A stretch of 64,000 bases of DNA from DASRDU01 sp035652435 (GTDB taxonomy: Bacteria > Acidobacteriota > Blastocatellia > RBC074). Positions 43,403-52,815 of the stretch are shown here, piece by piece. The translations under genes were made by a program, and so were the position numbers. The stretch covers positions 4,996 through 68,995 of the forward strand of contig DASRDU010000148.1 in assembly GCA_035652435.1 (NCBI GenBank), read 5' to 3'. Numbering within the stretch: the first letter of the stretch is position 1; each line of letters starts with the position of its first letter. The notes below the pieces were generated by a model. It had not been told where the DNA came from and did not search any database. It saw only the letters and a list, made by a program, of their open reading frames with translations.

Positions 43403-44967
43403 CTGTCTTCCCGAATCAGGTCGCCGGCCTTTTCCGCGATCATGATTGTCGGCGCATTCGTGTTCCCTCCCGGAATCGTCGGCATCACCGAAGCGTCCAC
43501 GACTCGCAACCCAGTCACACCTCGCACACGCAGCCGGCCGTCAACCACGGCCATCGCGTCGCCGCCCATTTTGCAGGTCCCCACCGGGTGGTAAAGCGTC
43601 TGCGTCGTGCCGCGCACAAAGCCGGCGATCTTCGCGTCATTCTGCATATCCTTGCCGGGGCAGTATTCATCACCCCGATATGGCGCGAATGCCTCGGACT
43701 GCGCGATGCGGCGGACAACCTTCACGCCCTCAACCAGGGTGCGCACGTCTTCCTCGCTCGCCAGGTAGTTCGGATCAATCGCCGGCGCGGCCAGCGGGTC
43801 ATTCGAGCGCAGGGTGATCCGGCCCCGGCTTTCCGGGCGCAACAGCACCGGCCCGAGCGTGAAGCCGTGGCCCGCGGGGTTATCAAAGCCGTGATTGAGG
43901 TAATAGACCGGCCCGAACATCAGTTGCAGATCAGGCGCGGGCAGGTCGGGATTCGTTTTGACGAATCCGCCGGCTTCGGCCACGTTCGATGTCAACGGGC
44001 CGCGGTGAAAGAGCAGATAGCTGACCACGTTCTTCAGGCTTTCGGCGCTCGCCATCGAGATCGGCTGCGTGCATTCATAACTGACGGCGACCATCAGGTG
44101 ATCCTGCAGATTCTCGCCCACGCCCGGCAGATCGGCGATGACCGGAAGGCCGAGCGACTTCAGATGATCGGCCGGCCCGACGCCCGAGAGCATCAGCAGT
44201 TGCGGCGAGTTGATCGCGCCGCCACACAGGATCACTTCCCTGCCTGCCTTCGCCTGCTCCTTCCTTCCGCCGTGCAGGTAAGTGACGCCGGCGGCGCGCG
44301 TGCCTTCAAAGATCACGTGCGTCGTCTGTGCCTCGGTGCGGACGGTCAGGTTCGGGCGCTTGAGCGCGGGTTTCAGATAAGCCGCCGCCGCGCTGTGCCG
44401 TTTGCCCTGCTTCTGCGTCACCTGGTAAAAACCGGCCCCGTCCTGCGACGGCCCGTTGAAATCGTCGTTGCGGGGAAGGCCCGAATCAACACAGGCCGCG
44501 ACAAAGGCCTGCGAGAGCGGATTGATGTGACTCAAATCGGCCACGTTGAGCGGGCCGCCGACCGCGTGATACTCGAGGGCGCCGCGCTCCTGATGCTCGG
44601 CCTGCTTGAAGTAAGGCAGGACTTCACCAAAGCTCCAGTCGGTATTACCCAGCTCGGCCCAATGGTCGTAATCCCACTGGTGACCGCGGATGTAAATCAT
44701 CGCGTTCATCGAACTCGACCCGCCCAGCATCCTGCCGCGCGGCCAGTACAGTTTGCGGCCGCCCAGGTGGGCCTGCGGCTCGGTCGAGTAATCCCAGTCG
44801 CATTCGCTCTTGAAGAGCTTCGGAAAGGCGGCGGGGATGTGAATCTCCTTCTTCCTGTCCGGCCCCCCGGCTTCGAGCAGCAGCACGCTGATTTTCGGGT
44901 CTTCGGTGAGTCGCGCGGCCAGTGCGCAGCCCGCCGACCCGGCTCCGACAATCACGTAATCGAACAT
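43396..44967 (-). CDS. GMC-family FAD-dependent oxidoreductase (choline dehydrogenase-like)
   Basis: 523 aa from MFDYVIVGAGSAGCALAARL (44967); the ORF to 45078 is an artefact. GMC fold: FAD motif GAGSAG at residues 8-13, RGRMLGGSSSMNAMIYIRG (GMC signature 1), AGREVILCGGAINSPQLLMLSG (signature 2), and the C-terminal HPVGTCKMGGDAMAVVDGRLRVRG and IPGGNTNAPTIMIAEK with the catalytic His/Asn. It oxidises primary alcohols. Of the annotated GMC branches choline dehydrogenase and alcohol dehydrogenase are closest; the substrate is undecided. Confidence 0.95.
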   Translation of the reverse strand: MFDYVIVGAGSAGCALAARLTEDPKISVLLLEAGGPDRKKEIHIPAAFPKLFKSECDWDYSTEPQAHLGGRKLYWPRGRMLGGSSSMNAMIYIRGHQWDYDHWAELGNTDWSFGEVLPYFKQAEHQERGALEYHAVGGPLNVADLSHINPLSQAFVAACVDSGLPRNDDFNGPSQDGAGFYQVTQKQGKRHSAAAAYLKPALKRPNLTVRTEAQTTHVIFEGTRAAGVTYLHGGRKEQAKAGREVILCGGAINSPQLLMLSGVGPADHLKSLGLPVIADLPGVGENLQDHLMVAVSYECTQPISMASAESLKNVVSYLLFHRGPLTSNVAEAGGFVKTNPDLPAPDLQLMFGPVYYLNHGFDNPAGHGFTLGPVLLRPESRGRITLRSNDPLAAPAIDPNYLASEEDVRTLVEGVKVVRRIAQSEAFAPYRGDEYCPGKDMQNDAKIAGFVRGTTQTLYHPVGTCKMGGDAMAVVDGRLRVRGVTGLRVVDASVMPTIPGGNTNAPTIMIAEKAGDLIREDSQ

Positions 44968-45078
44968 AGACTTTGACTCTTTATTTGAGAATGACGTGGG
45001 AGAATTGCCGAGCCGGCGATAAGCAGTGGCCAGCCCGGCGGCAGATTTTCGCCTCAACCTGCGTTGCGGCCCCGGCAT

Positions 45079-45591
45079 TCACGAAGCGATCTTTTTGGTG
45101 GTGCCGGTAATAGTATAGCCCGCATCCTTGCCGGTGAAAAAGGTCTCGCTGCCGTTGTTGACAATCACGAAGCTGCCGTTGAGTTCAATGCCCAGCCTCG
45201 GAAGGAGCAGTGTGACCGAGCCGGTGCAGTCCGCATTGACGGTGTAAGTGCCGGTAAACTCCCCTTCGAAGATGACGCCATTGATGCTCACGATGTAGGT
45301 GGCATGCAGATTCCCTGCCCCGTCAAAGGAGATCGGCCCGGCGGTGGCAACCGGGCCAACCCCGATGACCGTGCCGCTGTAGGTATAGCCATGCCGGCCT
45401 TCCATCGTCCCCGGCGAGCAGGTTCTGGTGCGCGCCCGCTCGAAGGCATTGCCCAAACCGTTCTGCTGAGCCCGGGCTGTGGACGCAGGGCTTACTGGCG
45501 CAGGCCTGGCGCGCCCGGAAGCGAAGCTCACAAGAGTCAGCAGACTTGCACCGGCAAGCACGAAAATCGTCGCGATCATCGTTCGTTTCAT
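45079..45591 (-). CDS. Secreted beta-rich protein of unknown function
   Basis: 170 aa from MKRTMIATIFVLAGASLLTL (45591), with GAGGAG ahead. Signal peptide followed by an Ala/Pro-rich linker. The mature part (TCSPGTMEGRHGYTYSGTVIG to the end) has alternating beta strands, two cysteines and many Gly/Thr (GNLHATYIVSINGVIFEGEFTGTYTVNADCTGSV), resembling a small lipocalin-like or allene-oxide-cyclase-like barrel. No family assigned. It lies 112 bp upstream of the GMC gene on the same strand and may be in its transcript. Confidence 0.75.
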   Translation of the reverse strand: MKRTMIATIFVLAGASLLTLVSFASGRARPAPVSPASTARAQQNGLGNAFERARTRTCSPGTMEGRHGYTYSGTVIGVGPVATAGPISFDGAGNLHATYIVSINGVIFEGEFTGTYTVNADCTGSVTLLLPRLGIELNGSFVIVNNGSETFFTGKDAGYTITGTTKKIAS

Positions 45592-45744
45592 GACAGCTCT
45601 CCTCTTTGATCCGGTTAAGGTGAAGATGAGGCATGACGCTTTCAAATTCACTCGCTCTGTTTATTCCGGCTCACTCAATCGGGTAAACCGAAGTTGATTA
45701 AGACCCGCGCGCAGCGGGTCTCATGATTACTTCGCCCGCAGATG

Positions 45745-47223
45745 TCAGGCCGTCTCCGACACCCTCTGCCGGCTTCCGCTGGCAACTCCGGCGGCCTCGC
45801 GCCGATTGCCCCACGGCTTTATCGTCTGCCACAACACACGCGCAACGATGCCGGGGTGGAACAATGCCGCGGGCGATTTGATCATTTGCTGGACTTCGAG
45901 AAATGCGCGGCGCACGCGCGTGTTTTTCGACGACAGCCGGAAGATCTGATCCATATAACGGTGCATGAACCGTGTCATCCGGTCCGGCGTCCCGCCCTCA
46001 GTCCCGCGGTAACGGTAATCTTCGCCGGTCGCCAGCATCCACGCCGCCGCGTTGATCCTGGCCAGCTTCCGCTGGAACCGCCGCGCCATTCCAGTCAGGT
46101 CGCCGTCGGGATGCCGGCGGCGCTGCTCGCGCAGGCAGCGGTCAAGTTCAAGCGCGCCCATGGCTGCGGTAGTCATGCCCTGACCGTACACCGGATTGAA
46201 GGCGCAGACGCTGTCACCGATCACGATCAGGCGTTCGGGCCAGCGCTTCAGGTGTTCGTAATGGCGCAGGCGATTCTGCGTCGAGCGGTTGCCGTAAATC
46301 GGCGAGAGCGGTTCCGCGCCGCTGATTGATGAGGCAATCAGCGGGCTCCACAGGCTGCGCGCGAAAGCGCGGAAGCCGGCTTCGTCAGTCGGCGGATAAT
46401 CCCGATCACCGCCGCCGAGCGTCAGGATCCAGCGGTCGCCTTCGACCGGGAAAATGATGCCCGCGCGCGTCCTGTCGGGCGGCGCTGCCTGCAGGAAGAC
46501 AGCCTTCCAGTCGGCCTTGAACCCGGCTGGTATCCGGTAAAGGCGGCTCGCATAGCCAAGGTGCGCGTTGACGACGGTCTCCGCCGGCGCCTCGTAGCCG
46601 AGCGCTTCGAGCCACTGCGGCATCCCGGAAGCGCGCCCGGTCGCGTCAACCACCAGATCGGCCCGCAATTCTTTTTCGCCAGCGAGGATGTCGGCAGGCA
46701 GATGGCGAAACCGCACCCTGACGCCGTCCACTCCCCTGCCCACTTCGTCGCCGAGCAATCCCGTGACGTCGCACTCCTCGACAAAGCGCACGTTGTCGAA
46801 TTGTTTCAGCCGGCGGCGGATGGCCCAGTCCAGCAGGTCGCGGGTGAAGGCCAGCACTTCGAGCCCCGAGCGAAAATTGACTCCCCACCCCCCGGGCGTG
46901 TGCCATGCAATATCACTGCCGGCATCTATATTGATTGCGCCTGCCGCGACCAGTTCGTCGTTCAGCCCGGGGAAGAGTTGTTCGATGATCTGTCGCCCGC
47001 GCAGCATCAGCCCGTGCAGATGACGCGCCTGCGGCGTGCCCGGGCGCGATTCAGGGCCTTCGGGAAAGCTGTCGCGTTCGATGACCGTGACGCGCTCATA
47101 ATGTTCGGCCAGAACTCGCGCGGCCAGCATCCCGGCCATGCTGCCGCCGATGACGACGGCGCGGCGGTCTGCGTTGTGATTATTGTTCCTGGTAAGCTTC
47201 GAGGTAATGCGTTGTGTTGCCAT
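45745..47223 (-). CDS. FAD-dependent monooxygenase (halogenase/geranylgeranyl-reductase-like)
   Basis: 492 aa. Start at MATQRITSKLTRNNN with GGAG nine bases before. FAD motif GGSMAGMLAARVL at about residue 26, then VIERDSFPEGPESRPGTPQARHLHGL. The second FAD contact is GDSVCAFNPVYGQGMTTAA, the GD motif of group A flavoprotein monooxygenases. VVDATGRASGMP is the DG-type motif. The branch is the FAD-binding squalene/geranylgeranyl-reductase and aromatic-hydroxylase superfamily; substrate unknown. Standalone gene, no pathway partner nearby. Confidence 0.9.
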   Translation of the reverse strand: MATQRITSKLTRNNNHNADRRAVVIGGSMAGMLAARVLAEHYERVTVIERDSFPEGPESRPGTPQARHLHGLMLRGRQIIEQLFPGLNDELVAAGAINIDAGSDIAWHTPGGWGVNFRSGLEVLAFTRDLLDWAIRRRLKQFDNVRFVEECDVTGLLGDEVGRGVDGVRVRFRHLPADILAGEKELRADLVVDATGRASGMPQWLEALGYEAPAETVVNAHLGYASRLYRIPAGFKADWKAVFLQAAPPDRTRAGIIFPVEGDRWILTLGGGDRDYPPTDEAGFRAFARSLWSPLIASSISGAEPLSPIYGNRSTQNRLRHYEHLKRWPERLIVIGDSVCAFNPVYGQGMTTAAMGALELDRCLREQRRRHPDGDLTGMARRFQRKLARINAAAWMLATGEDYRYRGTEGGTPDRMTRFMHRYMDQIFRLSSKNTRVRRAFLEVQQMIKSPAALFHPGIVARVLWQTIKPWGNRREAAGVASGSRQRVSETA

Positions 47224-47308
47224 ATCTGTACTCCGTGATTCTGAACTGAATGGTGCGGTCGGTCGCGGTTCGACGACAGAAAGCCGCGGCCGACCTTAAT
47301 TGCCTTGG

Positions 47309-48643
47309 TTACTTTGCGCAGGTTCCCTGAAGGAATTCGTAAACCAGCAGCAGCTTCGCCATGTCGCTGGTGTCGTCGGCCTTGATCGCCTCCTTAGTCT
47401 CATTGAGCAGGTCGGCGATGCTGGAGAAGGCTGACAGGTGTTCGTTGTCATGCCCGAGCGTGACCGGCTGCCTCAGCCCGTAGCAGCCCAGCTTCGCCTG
47501 CTTCACAGTCGAGAGCGCCCCCGGGTGCTGCACCAGGCTGAGTTGCGCGGCGATGTATTCGGCAATCAGCGTCTCCCTGATGGTTTCAGGGGAAGGCGGG
47601 TCGGAGAAGAAGGTCGGATTGAGCAGGAGTTTGATCTGCGCGATATTGCCCTGGATGCTGACCGGGGTTTCATTGTTGAAGCCCGGCAGGTGGATGAGCG
47701 CCGACGGCGGGCAGATTTCTTTGACGGGGGCGATCCTCAGACTGATATTGTTGTTCTTGAAGTCATCGAAGCCGGAGCAGGGTTTGAGGTGCAGCCGCCA
47801 GTAATCGCCGGAGGCGAAGCAGACGGCGTTGCAGCTGAAATTCGTCGTCCCCTGCGGCTCGCCGAAAATGAAGTCGTCCATCGCGGCGACATCATCAGTG
47901 TCAGTATCAACACTGGTGCCGGCCAGAAAGATGCTGCCGGTCGTGATCCGCACCCAGGCGACGACGGGCGAGTCAAATGACACGCCGAGGAAGGAAAAGC
48001 TCGGGTGGACGCCCTGGACTGCCGGAACAAAGCCACTGAAGAGTAGGTTGCCCTGCGCGTCCCAGTATTCAAGCTTCGTGCTTCCTGGCTTGCTCACGTC
48101 CGTGAAGACCACGCCGAAACCTTTCGAGAGCGCGGGCGTGCCAGTCCCGGGCACGTAAAAATTCACGTCCGTGATCGTGCTGCCCACGGCCGTAAAGATC
48201 CGTTCGGGGCTGAAGGCCTGAAAGAGGTTCACGTAGGCCGAATTGATGTTGCCGAACCTGACCAGCGTGTCGGTCGGGTTGCCGAGTTTTGCGCTGACCT
48301 GAAGGCTGCCGCCGGGCGTCGAGAGAACAAGGCCACGCGGCGCGGTGGAATTGAAGAAATCGGCGGGAAACCCGTTCGGGGATGACAGCGCGTCGGGCAC
48401 GCCGTCCCACGTAATTTCGCGCCGACCGCCAGTGGCCGGGCCGCCGGCGCCGTTATTTACGCCGCCCAAGTCAGTGCGGAAAGCATTAATGGCCGGCTGG
48501 ATGTCTGATTGAATAACGCCCGTCGCCTGTCGCACGATTGGATCGGCCGCCCAGGCGGCAGTGCAGGTGGCGACGAGCAGCATCAACACCCGGGCGGTTA
48601 CGGTCAGGATCCTTGCTGAGCGGCGTTGCGAAATTGAATTCAT
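47309..48643 (-). CDS. Secreted protein of unknown function
   Basis: 444 aa from MNSISQRRSARILTVT (48643), behind GAGGGGG. Signal peptide LMLLVATCTAAWA. The mature part starts with REITWDGVPDALSSPNGFPADFFNSTAPRG and continues with lectin-like beta-sandwich patterns (LEYWDAQGNLLFSGF, FLGVSFDSPVVAWVRI), then a C-terminal helical region with several cysteines (NFSCNAVCFASGDYWRLHLKPC). I recognise the general style of bacterial secreted proteins with a concanavalin-like core but not a named family. Monocistronic. Confidence 0.78.
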   Translation of the reverse strand: MNSISQRRSARILTVTARVLMLLVATCTAAWAADPIVRQATGVIQSDIQPAINAFRTDLGGVNNGAGGPATGGRREITWDGVPDALSSPNGFPADFFNSTAPRGLVLSTPGGSLQVSAKLGNPTDTLVRFGNINSAYVNLFQAFSPERIFTAVGSTITDVNFYVPGTGTPALSKGFGVVFTDVSKPGSTKLEYWDAQGNLLFSGFVPAVQGVHPSFSFLGVSFDSPVVAWVRITTGSIFLAGTSVDTDTDDVAAMDDFIFGEPQGTTNFSCNAVCFASGDYWRLHLKPCSGFDDFKNNNISLRIAPVKEICPPSALIHLPGFNNETPVSIQGNIAQIKLLLNPTFFSDPPSPETIRETLIAEYIAAQLSLVQHPGALSTVKQAKLGCYGLRQPVTLGHDNEHLSAFSSIADLLNETKEAIKADDTSDMAKLLLVYEFLQGTCAK

Positions 48644-48917
48644 ATTCTTTAGTCCCCCTCTTTGTGCTGTTTGCATTCCGGTTGTGAACACACTTGTCCC
48701 TTCGGCCCGTGACCGGTTGGTCTTCGGGCACTTTCGATTCTGGTCGGTGACCGGTTGTCAGTTCTGTTCGAGGCAGAGGTTAAGGGAGGGCGAGAGCAAA
48801 AGTCTTAAGGCCGTTCTGAAATTCTTTTGAGTTTTTCTTCAAAGCGTCATCAGGGCTTTTCCCTGACGGGCAGGAAAGACGCGCTAATCCGATCACCCCC
48901 GTCCATCATCTTTGAAG

Positions 48918-48947
48918 TTGATTATGGTTATGATCCGGGGCTATAAA
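48918..48947 (+). promoter_or_regulatory. Promoter of the VanX-like dipeptidase gene
   Basis: TTGATT (48918-48923), 18-bp spacer, TATAAA (48942-48947), 44 bp ahead of the TTG start. The rest of 48644-48991 (348 bp between divergent genes) holds a hairpin near 48846-48871 (TCAGGG / CCCTGA) and no gene. Confidence 0.55.
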
Positions 48948-48991
48948 CTCACTGGTCCGGAACATTCCGGGAAGCATCACGGAGGAATCTC

Positions 48992-49693
48992 TTGAAAGCC
49001 CTGATCTCAATTATCCTTCTGGCCCTGCTGGTCGTGCCTTCAGCCCGACCGGCCCGGCAAACAACCCCACAGCCTTCGCGCGAGGCACCGCCGAAGGAGA
49101 AAGGCCCGTTTCGGGAAGCCGATCTGGTAGAACTCATCCAAATTGATCCGACCATTAAACACGACATTCGTTACGCCACCGCAAACAACTTCGTCGGTCG
49201 CCCGCTCTACACCGAAGCGCGCGCCTTCCTGCAGCGCCCGGCGGCCGAAGCGCTCCGCCGCGTGAATCAGAAGCTGCGCGGGCAGGGTTACGGGCTGCTT
49301 GTCTTTGACGGCTACCGCCCGTGGGCGGTGACGAAACTTTTCTGGGACGTGACTTCGGGCGACCAGCGGAATTACGTCGCCGACCCGGCCAAAGGCTCGA
49401 AGCATAATCGCGGCTGCGCCGTTGACCTCTCGCTCTTTGACCTGAAGACCGGCAAAGAGGTCGGGATGCCGAGCGCTTATGATGAAATGAGCGAGCGAGC
49501 GTGGCCGACTTACAAAGGCGGGACTGAGGAGGCGCGCCGGCTGCGTGACCTGCTGCGCGCGGCGATGGAGGCCGAGGGCTTCCGGGTCAACGAGTACGAG
49601 TGGTGGCATTTCGATTATAAGGACTGGCAGAAATACCCGATCCTCAACCTCAGCTTCGCGGAAATCGGCCAGCAGAAAAAAATCGAAAGGTGA
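48992..49693 (+). CDS. D-alanyl-D-alanine dipeptidase (VanX/DdpX family), secreted
   Basis: 233 aa. TTG start chosen because GGAGG sits six bases ahead and the signal peptide (LISIILLALLVVPSA) begins there. Zinc peptidase of the M15D family: SKHNRGCAVDLSLF (S-x-H-x2-G-x-A-x-D, zinc His and Asp) and EYEWWHFDY (E-x2-H zinc site), with RYATANNFVGRPLY and FDGYRPW earlier. It hydrolyses D-Ala-D-Ala. The signal peptide suggests a periplasmic recycling role rather than vancomycin resistance, since no vanH/vanA genes are present. Confidence 0.94.
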   Translation: MKALISIILLALLVVPSARPARQTTPQPSREAPPKEKGPFREADLVELIQIDPTIKHDIRYATANNFVGRPLYTEARAFLQRPAAEALRRVNQKLRGQGYGLLVFDGYRPWAVTKLFWDVTSGDQRNYVADPAKGSKHNRGCAVDLSLFDLKTGKEVGMPSAYDEMSERAWPTYKGGTEEARRLRDLLRAAMEAEGFRVNEYEWWHFDYKDWQKYPILNLSFAEIGQQKKIER

Positions 49694-49696
49694 AAA

Positions 49697-51208
49697 TTGG
49701 ATCCAGCACCCCCTCCCCACGCTGAAGCTCAATCCACTTTCCGGGCGGCCGTGTGGCTCGGGGTCGCCGCTACTGTCGGCGTGGCACTCGCCCTGCTTTA
49801 CGAGGACAGCTACCAGCAGGACGGCGGCACGCATTTCCTGTTCGCGCGCTGGGGGTGGCAGTACCCGGTCAATTTCGTCAGCGTGTGGGGCCGCCCGCTC
49901 TTCACTTTTCTGTACTCCTTCCCGGCGCATTTCGGTTACCCGGCGGCGAAACTCTTCACGGTCGTCATCTGTCTCCTGACGGCGTGGCAGACATGGCGGC
50001 TGGCCGAGCAGCTTAAGTTTGAACGGGCCGAGCTGGTGATCCCCTTCCTTTTTCTGCAACCGTCGTTCCTGCTGCTTTGCGCGGATACGATGACCGAGCC
50101 ACTCTTCGCGCTCGTCTTTCTGCTGGCGCTGCGGCTGCACCTGAGCGGGCGGGTGGCGGCGGGAATGCTCGTGGCTTCGCTGCTGCCGCTCGCACGGCCC
50201 GAAGGTTTCTTCCTCGGGGTGTTGTGGGGGTTATGGGTGCTGTTCGATTCGCGCGGCGGTGGCACGGGGTGGCGGCAGACGCTCGTGAGACTCCCGTCAA
50301 CGCTCCTGCTGGCGAGCGGGATGTTTTTGTGGTGGCTCGCGGCGCTGCTGATTACGCACGACCCGCTCTGGATTTTGCACAACTGGCCGCATGAGTGGCG
50401 GCCGGAAGGCGGGCAGTACGGCAGCGGAAACATCTGGTGGTATTTTCACAAGTCCTCCGAGATTTTCGGGCTGATCCTCAAAGTGCCGTTCGCCGTCGGG
50501 CTCATCGTGCTGCTGTGGCGGCGCCGTTTCATCACCGGAGTCTCGGCTTTCGTGCTGATCTTCGTCCTCCACGCGCTGATGTTCATCCGCGGCTCGTTCG
50601 GGTCGGCTGGCTACCCGCGCTACTTCGTCTGCGTCGCCCCGGCGATTGCGCTGATTATGCTGGCCGGATGGAATGAGATTGCGGGGGCGCTCGGGAAATA
50701 TTCCCGCCTCGCGCCCGCCGCCGCGCTCACGGGCATCTTCCTGCTGTCGGGACTCTACTCGCTGCATTACGTTGACGGCATGGGCTTCGTGCGCGACGCG
50801 TGGGCGGTCAGAGAGATGTACCAGTGGTTCCAGGCGAACGAAGCCGCAAGGCGCCCGATTGCGAAGCTGATCTGGAGCCAGGCATATATGTGCATCATCT
50901 TCGACCGTGACTCCATGGAAAAACCGATTTTCTCGGGCGACCGGGAGCGCAATCTGGCAATGCTGCGCGAATCGCCGCCGGGTACGCTGGTCTTCTGGGA
51001 TAACACGACCGGTCCCGGCTGGCACGGCATCCAGGCGGCAGACCTTGAAGCCGCAGGTTACGTGCGATTGCGGTCACAGGCGTATCAGTTTGACGGCCGC
51101 TTCTTCTCATTCGTCTGGCAGGGTCACGGCGGGTTGTGGTCGCAGGAGATGCATCTCTTCTACAAGAACCCGCCGGGCGAGGTCACGCGGGCGGTCGGAT
51201 CGCACTGA
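49697..51208 (+). CDS. Multi-pass membrane protein, GT-C glycosyltransferase-like
   Basis: 503 aa with a TTG start three bases after the dipeptidase stop; the two should be co-transcribed. About ten hydrophobic segments (AAVWLGVAATVGVALALLYE, LFALVFLLALRLHL, GILLLWGLWVLF-like and others). The first extracytoplasmic loop carries YEDSYQQDGGTHFLFAR, and a loop has TMTEPLF then RPEGFFLGV, as in polyprenyl-phosphate-dependent GT-C enzymes (ArnT/PMT type). The C-terminal soluble part is about 100 residues. It may add a sugar from a lipid carrier to envelope glycans, but no acceptor is evident. Confidence 0.8.
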   Translation: MDPAPPPHAEAQSTFRAAVWLGVAATVGVALALLYEDSYQQDGGTHFLFARWGWQYPVNFVSVWGRPLFTFLYSFPAHFGYPAAKLFTVVICLLTAWQTWRLAEQLKFERAELVIPFLFLQPSFLLLCADTMTEPLFALVFLLALRLHLSGRVAAGMLVASLLPLARPEGFFLGVLWGLWVLFDSRGGGTGWRQTLVRLPSTLLLASGMFLWWLAALLITHDPLWILHNWPHEWRPEGGQYGSGNIWWYFHKSSEIFGLILKVPFAVGLIVLLWRRRFITGVSAFVLIFVLHALMFIRGSFGSAGYPRYFVCVAPAIALIMLAGWNEIAGALGKYSRLAPAAALTGIFLLSGLYSLHYVDGMGFVRDAWAVREMYQWFQANEAARRPIAKLIWSQAYMCIIFDRDSMEKPIFSGDRERNLAMLRESPPGTLVFWDNTTGPGWHGIQAADLEAAGYVRLRSQAYQFDGRFFSFVWQGHGGLWSQEMHLFYKNPPGEVTRAVGSH

Positions 51209-51256
51209 TTTGTCAGAAGGGTGTGCCAGAAATACGAGTGTGTTCCGATAGCAGCT

Positions 51257-52735
51257 CTACAATCTTCTGCTGACCCGGCAGAGCGAATCACGGACTGATT
51301 CGAGCTGATAGCTTCGCCGGATCATCTCCAGTCCCGCGGACTCGCGGCTGTGATCGCGCATGCCTTCAGACCAGAGCGTCCTGTCCAAATCCACATACAC
51401 CGGCCTGCCTTCTTTCAGGTGTAAGTCAATCACCTCACCCAGCCTCTCATCCGGCCACCCGGACCCGAAAGGGATCACCTGCCAGCGCGGGCGCGCGCCG
51501 ACGGCCCGGTAGAAATTCACGAGCGGCGTGTTTCTGCCGACGATGAAAACCGACTGGTCGGGCAGCGCCGAGATTTTCGCCACGTAATCGCGGGTGGCGT
51601 AAGTGCGCGGCCACTGCACCCTGTCGAGATAAATCTCCATCCCGATCAGGCCGCTCAACGTCAGCAGCGCCAGTAGCGTCATCACGCCGTAACACAGGCG
51701 CGATTTTTTTCTGACCAGTTCGGCCAGCCACCACCCGCCGAGCGGCGCGAGTCCGAGCAACCCGGTCAGCAGGTAGCGCGGATTCACGGCCAGATCGTGA
51801 TTCGCAACCAGCATAACGGCAGACAACAGTCCGAAGAAGCTGACGAGCAACAGCAGTCGTTGCTGCCGGTCAGGCCCGCTCCTTTCAGGAAAAAACCTTC
51901 GGTAAAGGCTGCGATAAGCGGCAGGCGTAATCAGCGTGGCAGCCGGCGAACAGATGAAGGCGTAAGCGATCAGGAGCCAGAGGTTGCGAATCGTCACCTG
52001 ATGTTCGCGGCGCTCCTGCGCGCTCACGCGATACCATGCGCGAACTGCCGGGAGATAATAATCAGGCTGAAACAATGCCCAGAAGACCGGCCCCGCCAGC
52101 GCAGCAAAAACAGCGATCACGAAAGCCGATAGTGGCCACACCCACCGCACCCCATAAATCCATCCGGCCAGCGCGACGACGGGCAGATAAAAGACCGCGA
52201 ACTCGCGCATGTTCGCGCCGAGTCCGAACAGCGCGGCGGCAACGAGATAACGCCCACTGTTCCCCAGCCGCAGACTTCGCAGCATCCACCACAGCGACCA
52301 GCCCCACATCAGGGTGCCGGGAATCTCGCTCATCCCGCGCCCGCTGTAAATGACGTAAAGCGGCGAGAGCGCGACCATGAGCGACCCGAGCAAAGCGGCC
52401 AGACGGTCAGCCATCAATTCCTTGTACAGCGCATACAAACCGACGATTGCCGGGCCGCTCTGCGCGATCACGCCGTATTTGATCACCAGAAAGGCCCGCT
52501 CCGGCGGCAGCCCGAACCAGTGATGCGCGAGCAGCCAGAGGGCGCGGTTGTAAGCCAGAAAGAGCGCCCGGCCCAGGCCCAGCACCGAAGGCAGGCCCTG
52601 CACGACCTCGGCCGCGTAATCGAACCCGTCCCAGTCCGCGATGAACGGATCGCGCACCACGAGCGCCAGCGCCCACGCGAGCAGCGCGAGCGGCAGCCAG
52701 ATTCGGTAATCGCCTTTCCAGTCGCGCGAATCCAT
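51257..52735 (-). CDS. Multi-pass membrane protein, GT-C glycosyltransferase-like
   Basis: 492 aa from MDSRDWKGDYRIW (52735). About ten hydrophobic segments (WLPLALLAWALALVV, AALLGSLMVALSPLYVIYS, YLVAAALFGLGANM, VFYLPVVALAGWIYGV, LWLLIAYAFICSPAATLI, LLLVSFFGLLSAVMLV and more). The Asp pair in PFIADWDGFDYAAEVV is placed like the catalytic loop of GT-C enzymes, and SGRGMSEIPGTLMWG resembles the same family. It is convergent with the similar protein at 49697, about 50 bp apart, and may be a diverged paralogue. It probably handles a lipid-linked sugar; specifics unknown. Confidence 0.8.
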   Translation of the reverse strand: MDSRDWKGDYRIWLPLALLAWALALVVRDPFIADWDGFDYAAEVVQGLPSVLGLGRALFLAYNRALWLLAHHWFGLPPERAFLVIKYGVIAQSGPAIVGLYALYKELMADRLAALLGSLMVALSPLYVIYSGRGMSEIPGTLMWGWSLWWMLRSLRLGNSGRYLVAAALFGLGANMREFAVFYLPVVALAGWIYGVRWVWPLSAFVIAVFAALAGPVFWALFQPDYYLPAVRAWYRVSAQERREHQVTIRNLWLLIAYAFICSPAATLITPAAYRSLYRRFFPERSGPDRQQRLLLLVSFFGLLSAVMLVANHDLAVNPRYLLTGLLGLAPLGGWWLAELVRKKSRLCYGVMTLLALLTLSGLIGMEIYLDRVQWPRTYATRDYVAKISALPDQSVFIVGRNTPLVNFYRAVGARPRWQVIPFGSGWPDERLGEVIDLHLKEGRPVYVDLDRTLWSEGMRDHSRESAGLEMIRRSYQLESVRDSLCRVSRRL

Positions 52736-52743
52736 AAAAATCA

Positions 52744-52785
52744 AAAGGCAAAAGTGAGTTGCACTGGTGCCTCACTTTTGCCTTT
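52744..52785 (-). terminator. Strong hairpin after the VWA gene
   Basis: Perfect 15-bp stem AAAGGCAAAAGTGAG / CTCACTTTTGCCTTT (52744-52758, 52771-52785). The loop TTGCACTGGTGC has a further GCAC/GTGC pairing. On the minus strand it is followed by TGATTTTTATGG, so it can end the VWA transcript 30 bp after the stop. It also abuts the start of the next minus-strand gene. Confidence 0.8.
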
Positions 52786-52815
52786 GACTGATGGCTTTTG
52801 TTTTATGCCCCGCTC

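Noticed and set aside
43588..44976. 462-codon plus-strand ORF across the GMC oxidoreductase
   Set aside because: Antisense shadow; the GMC signatures lie on the minus strand.
48992..49693. Vancomycin-resistance vanX
   Set aside because: The dipeptidase has a signal peptide and there are no vanH, vanA or vanRS neighbours, so a peptidoglycan-recycling role is more likely.
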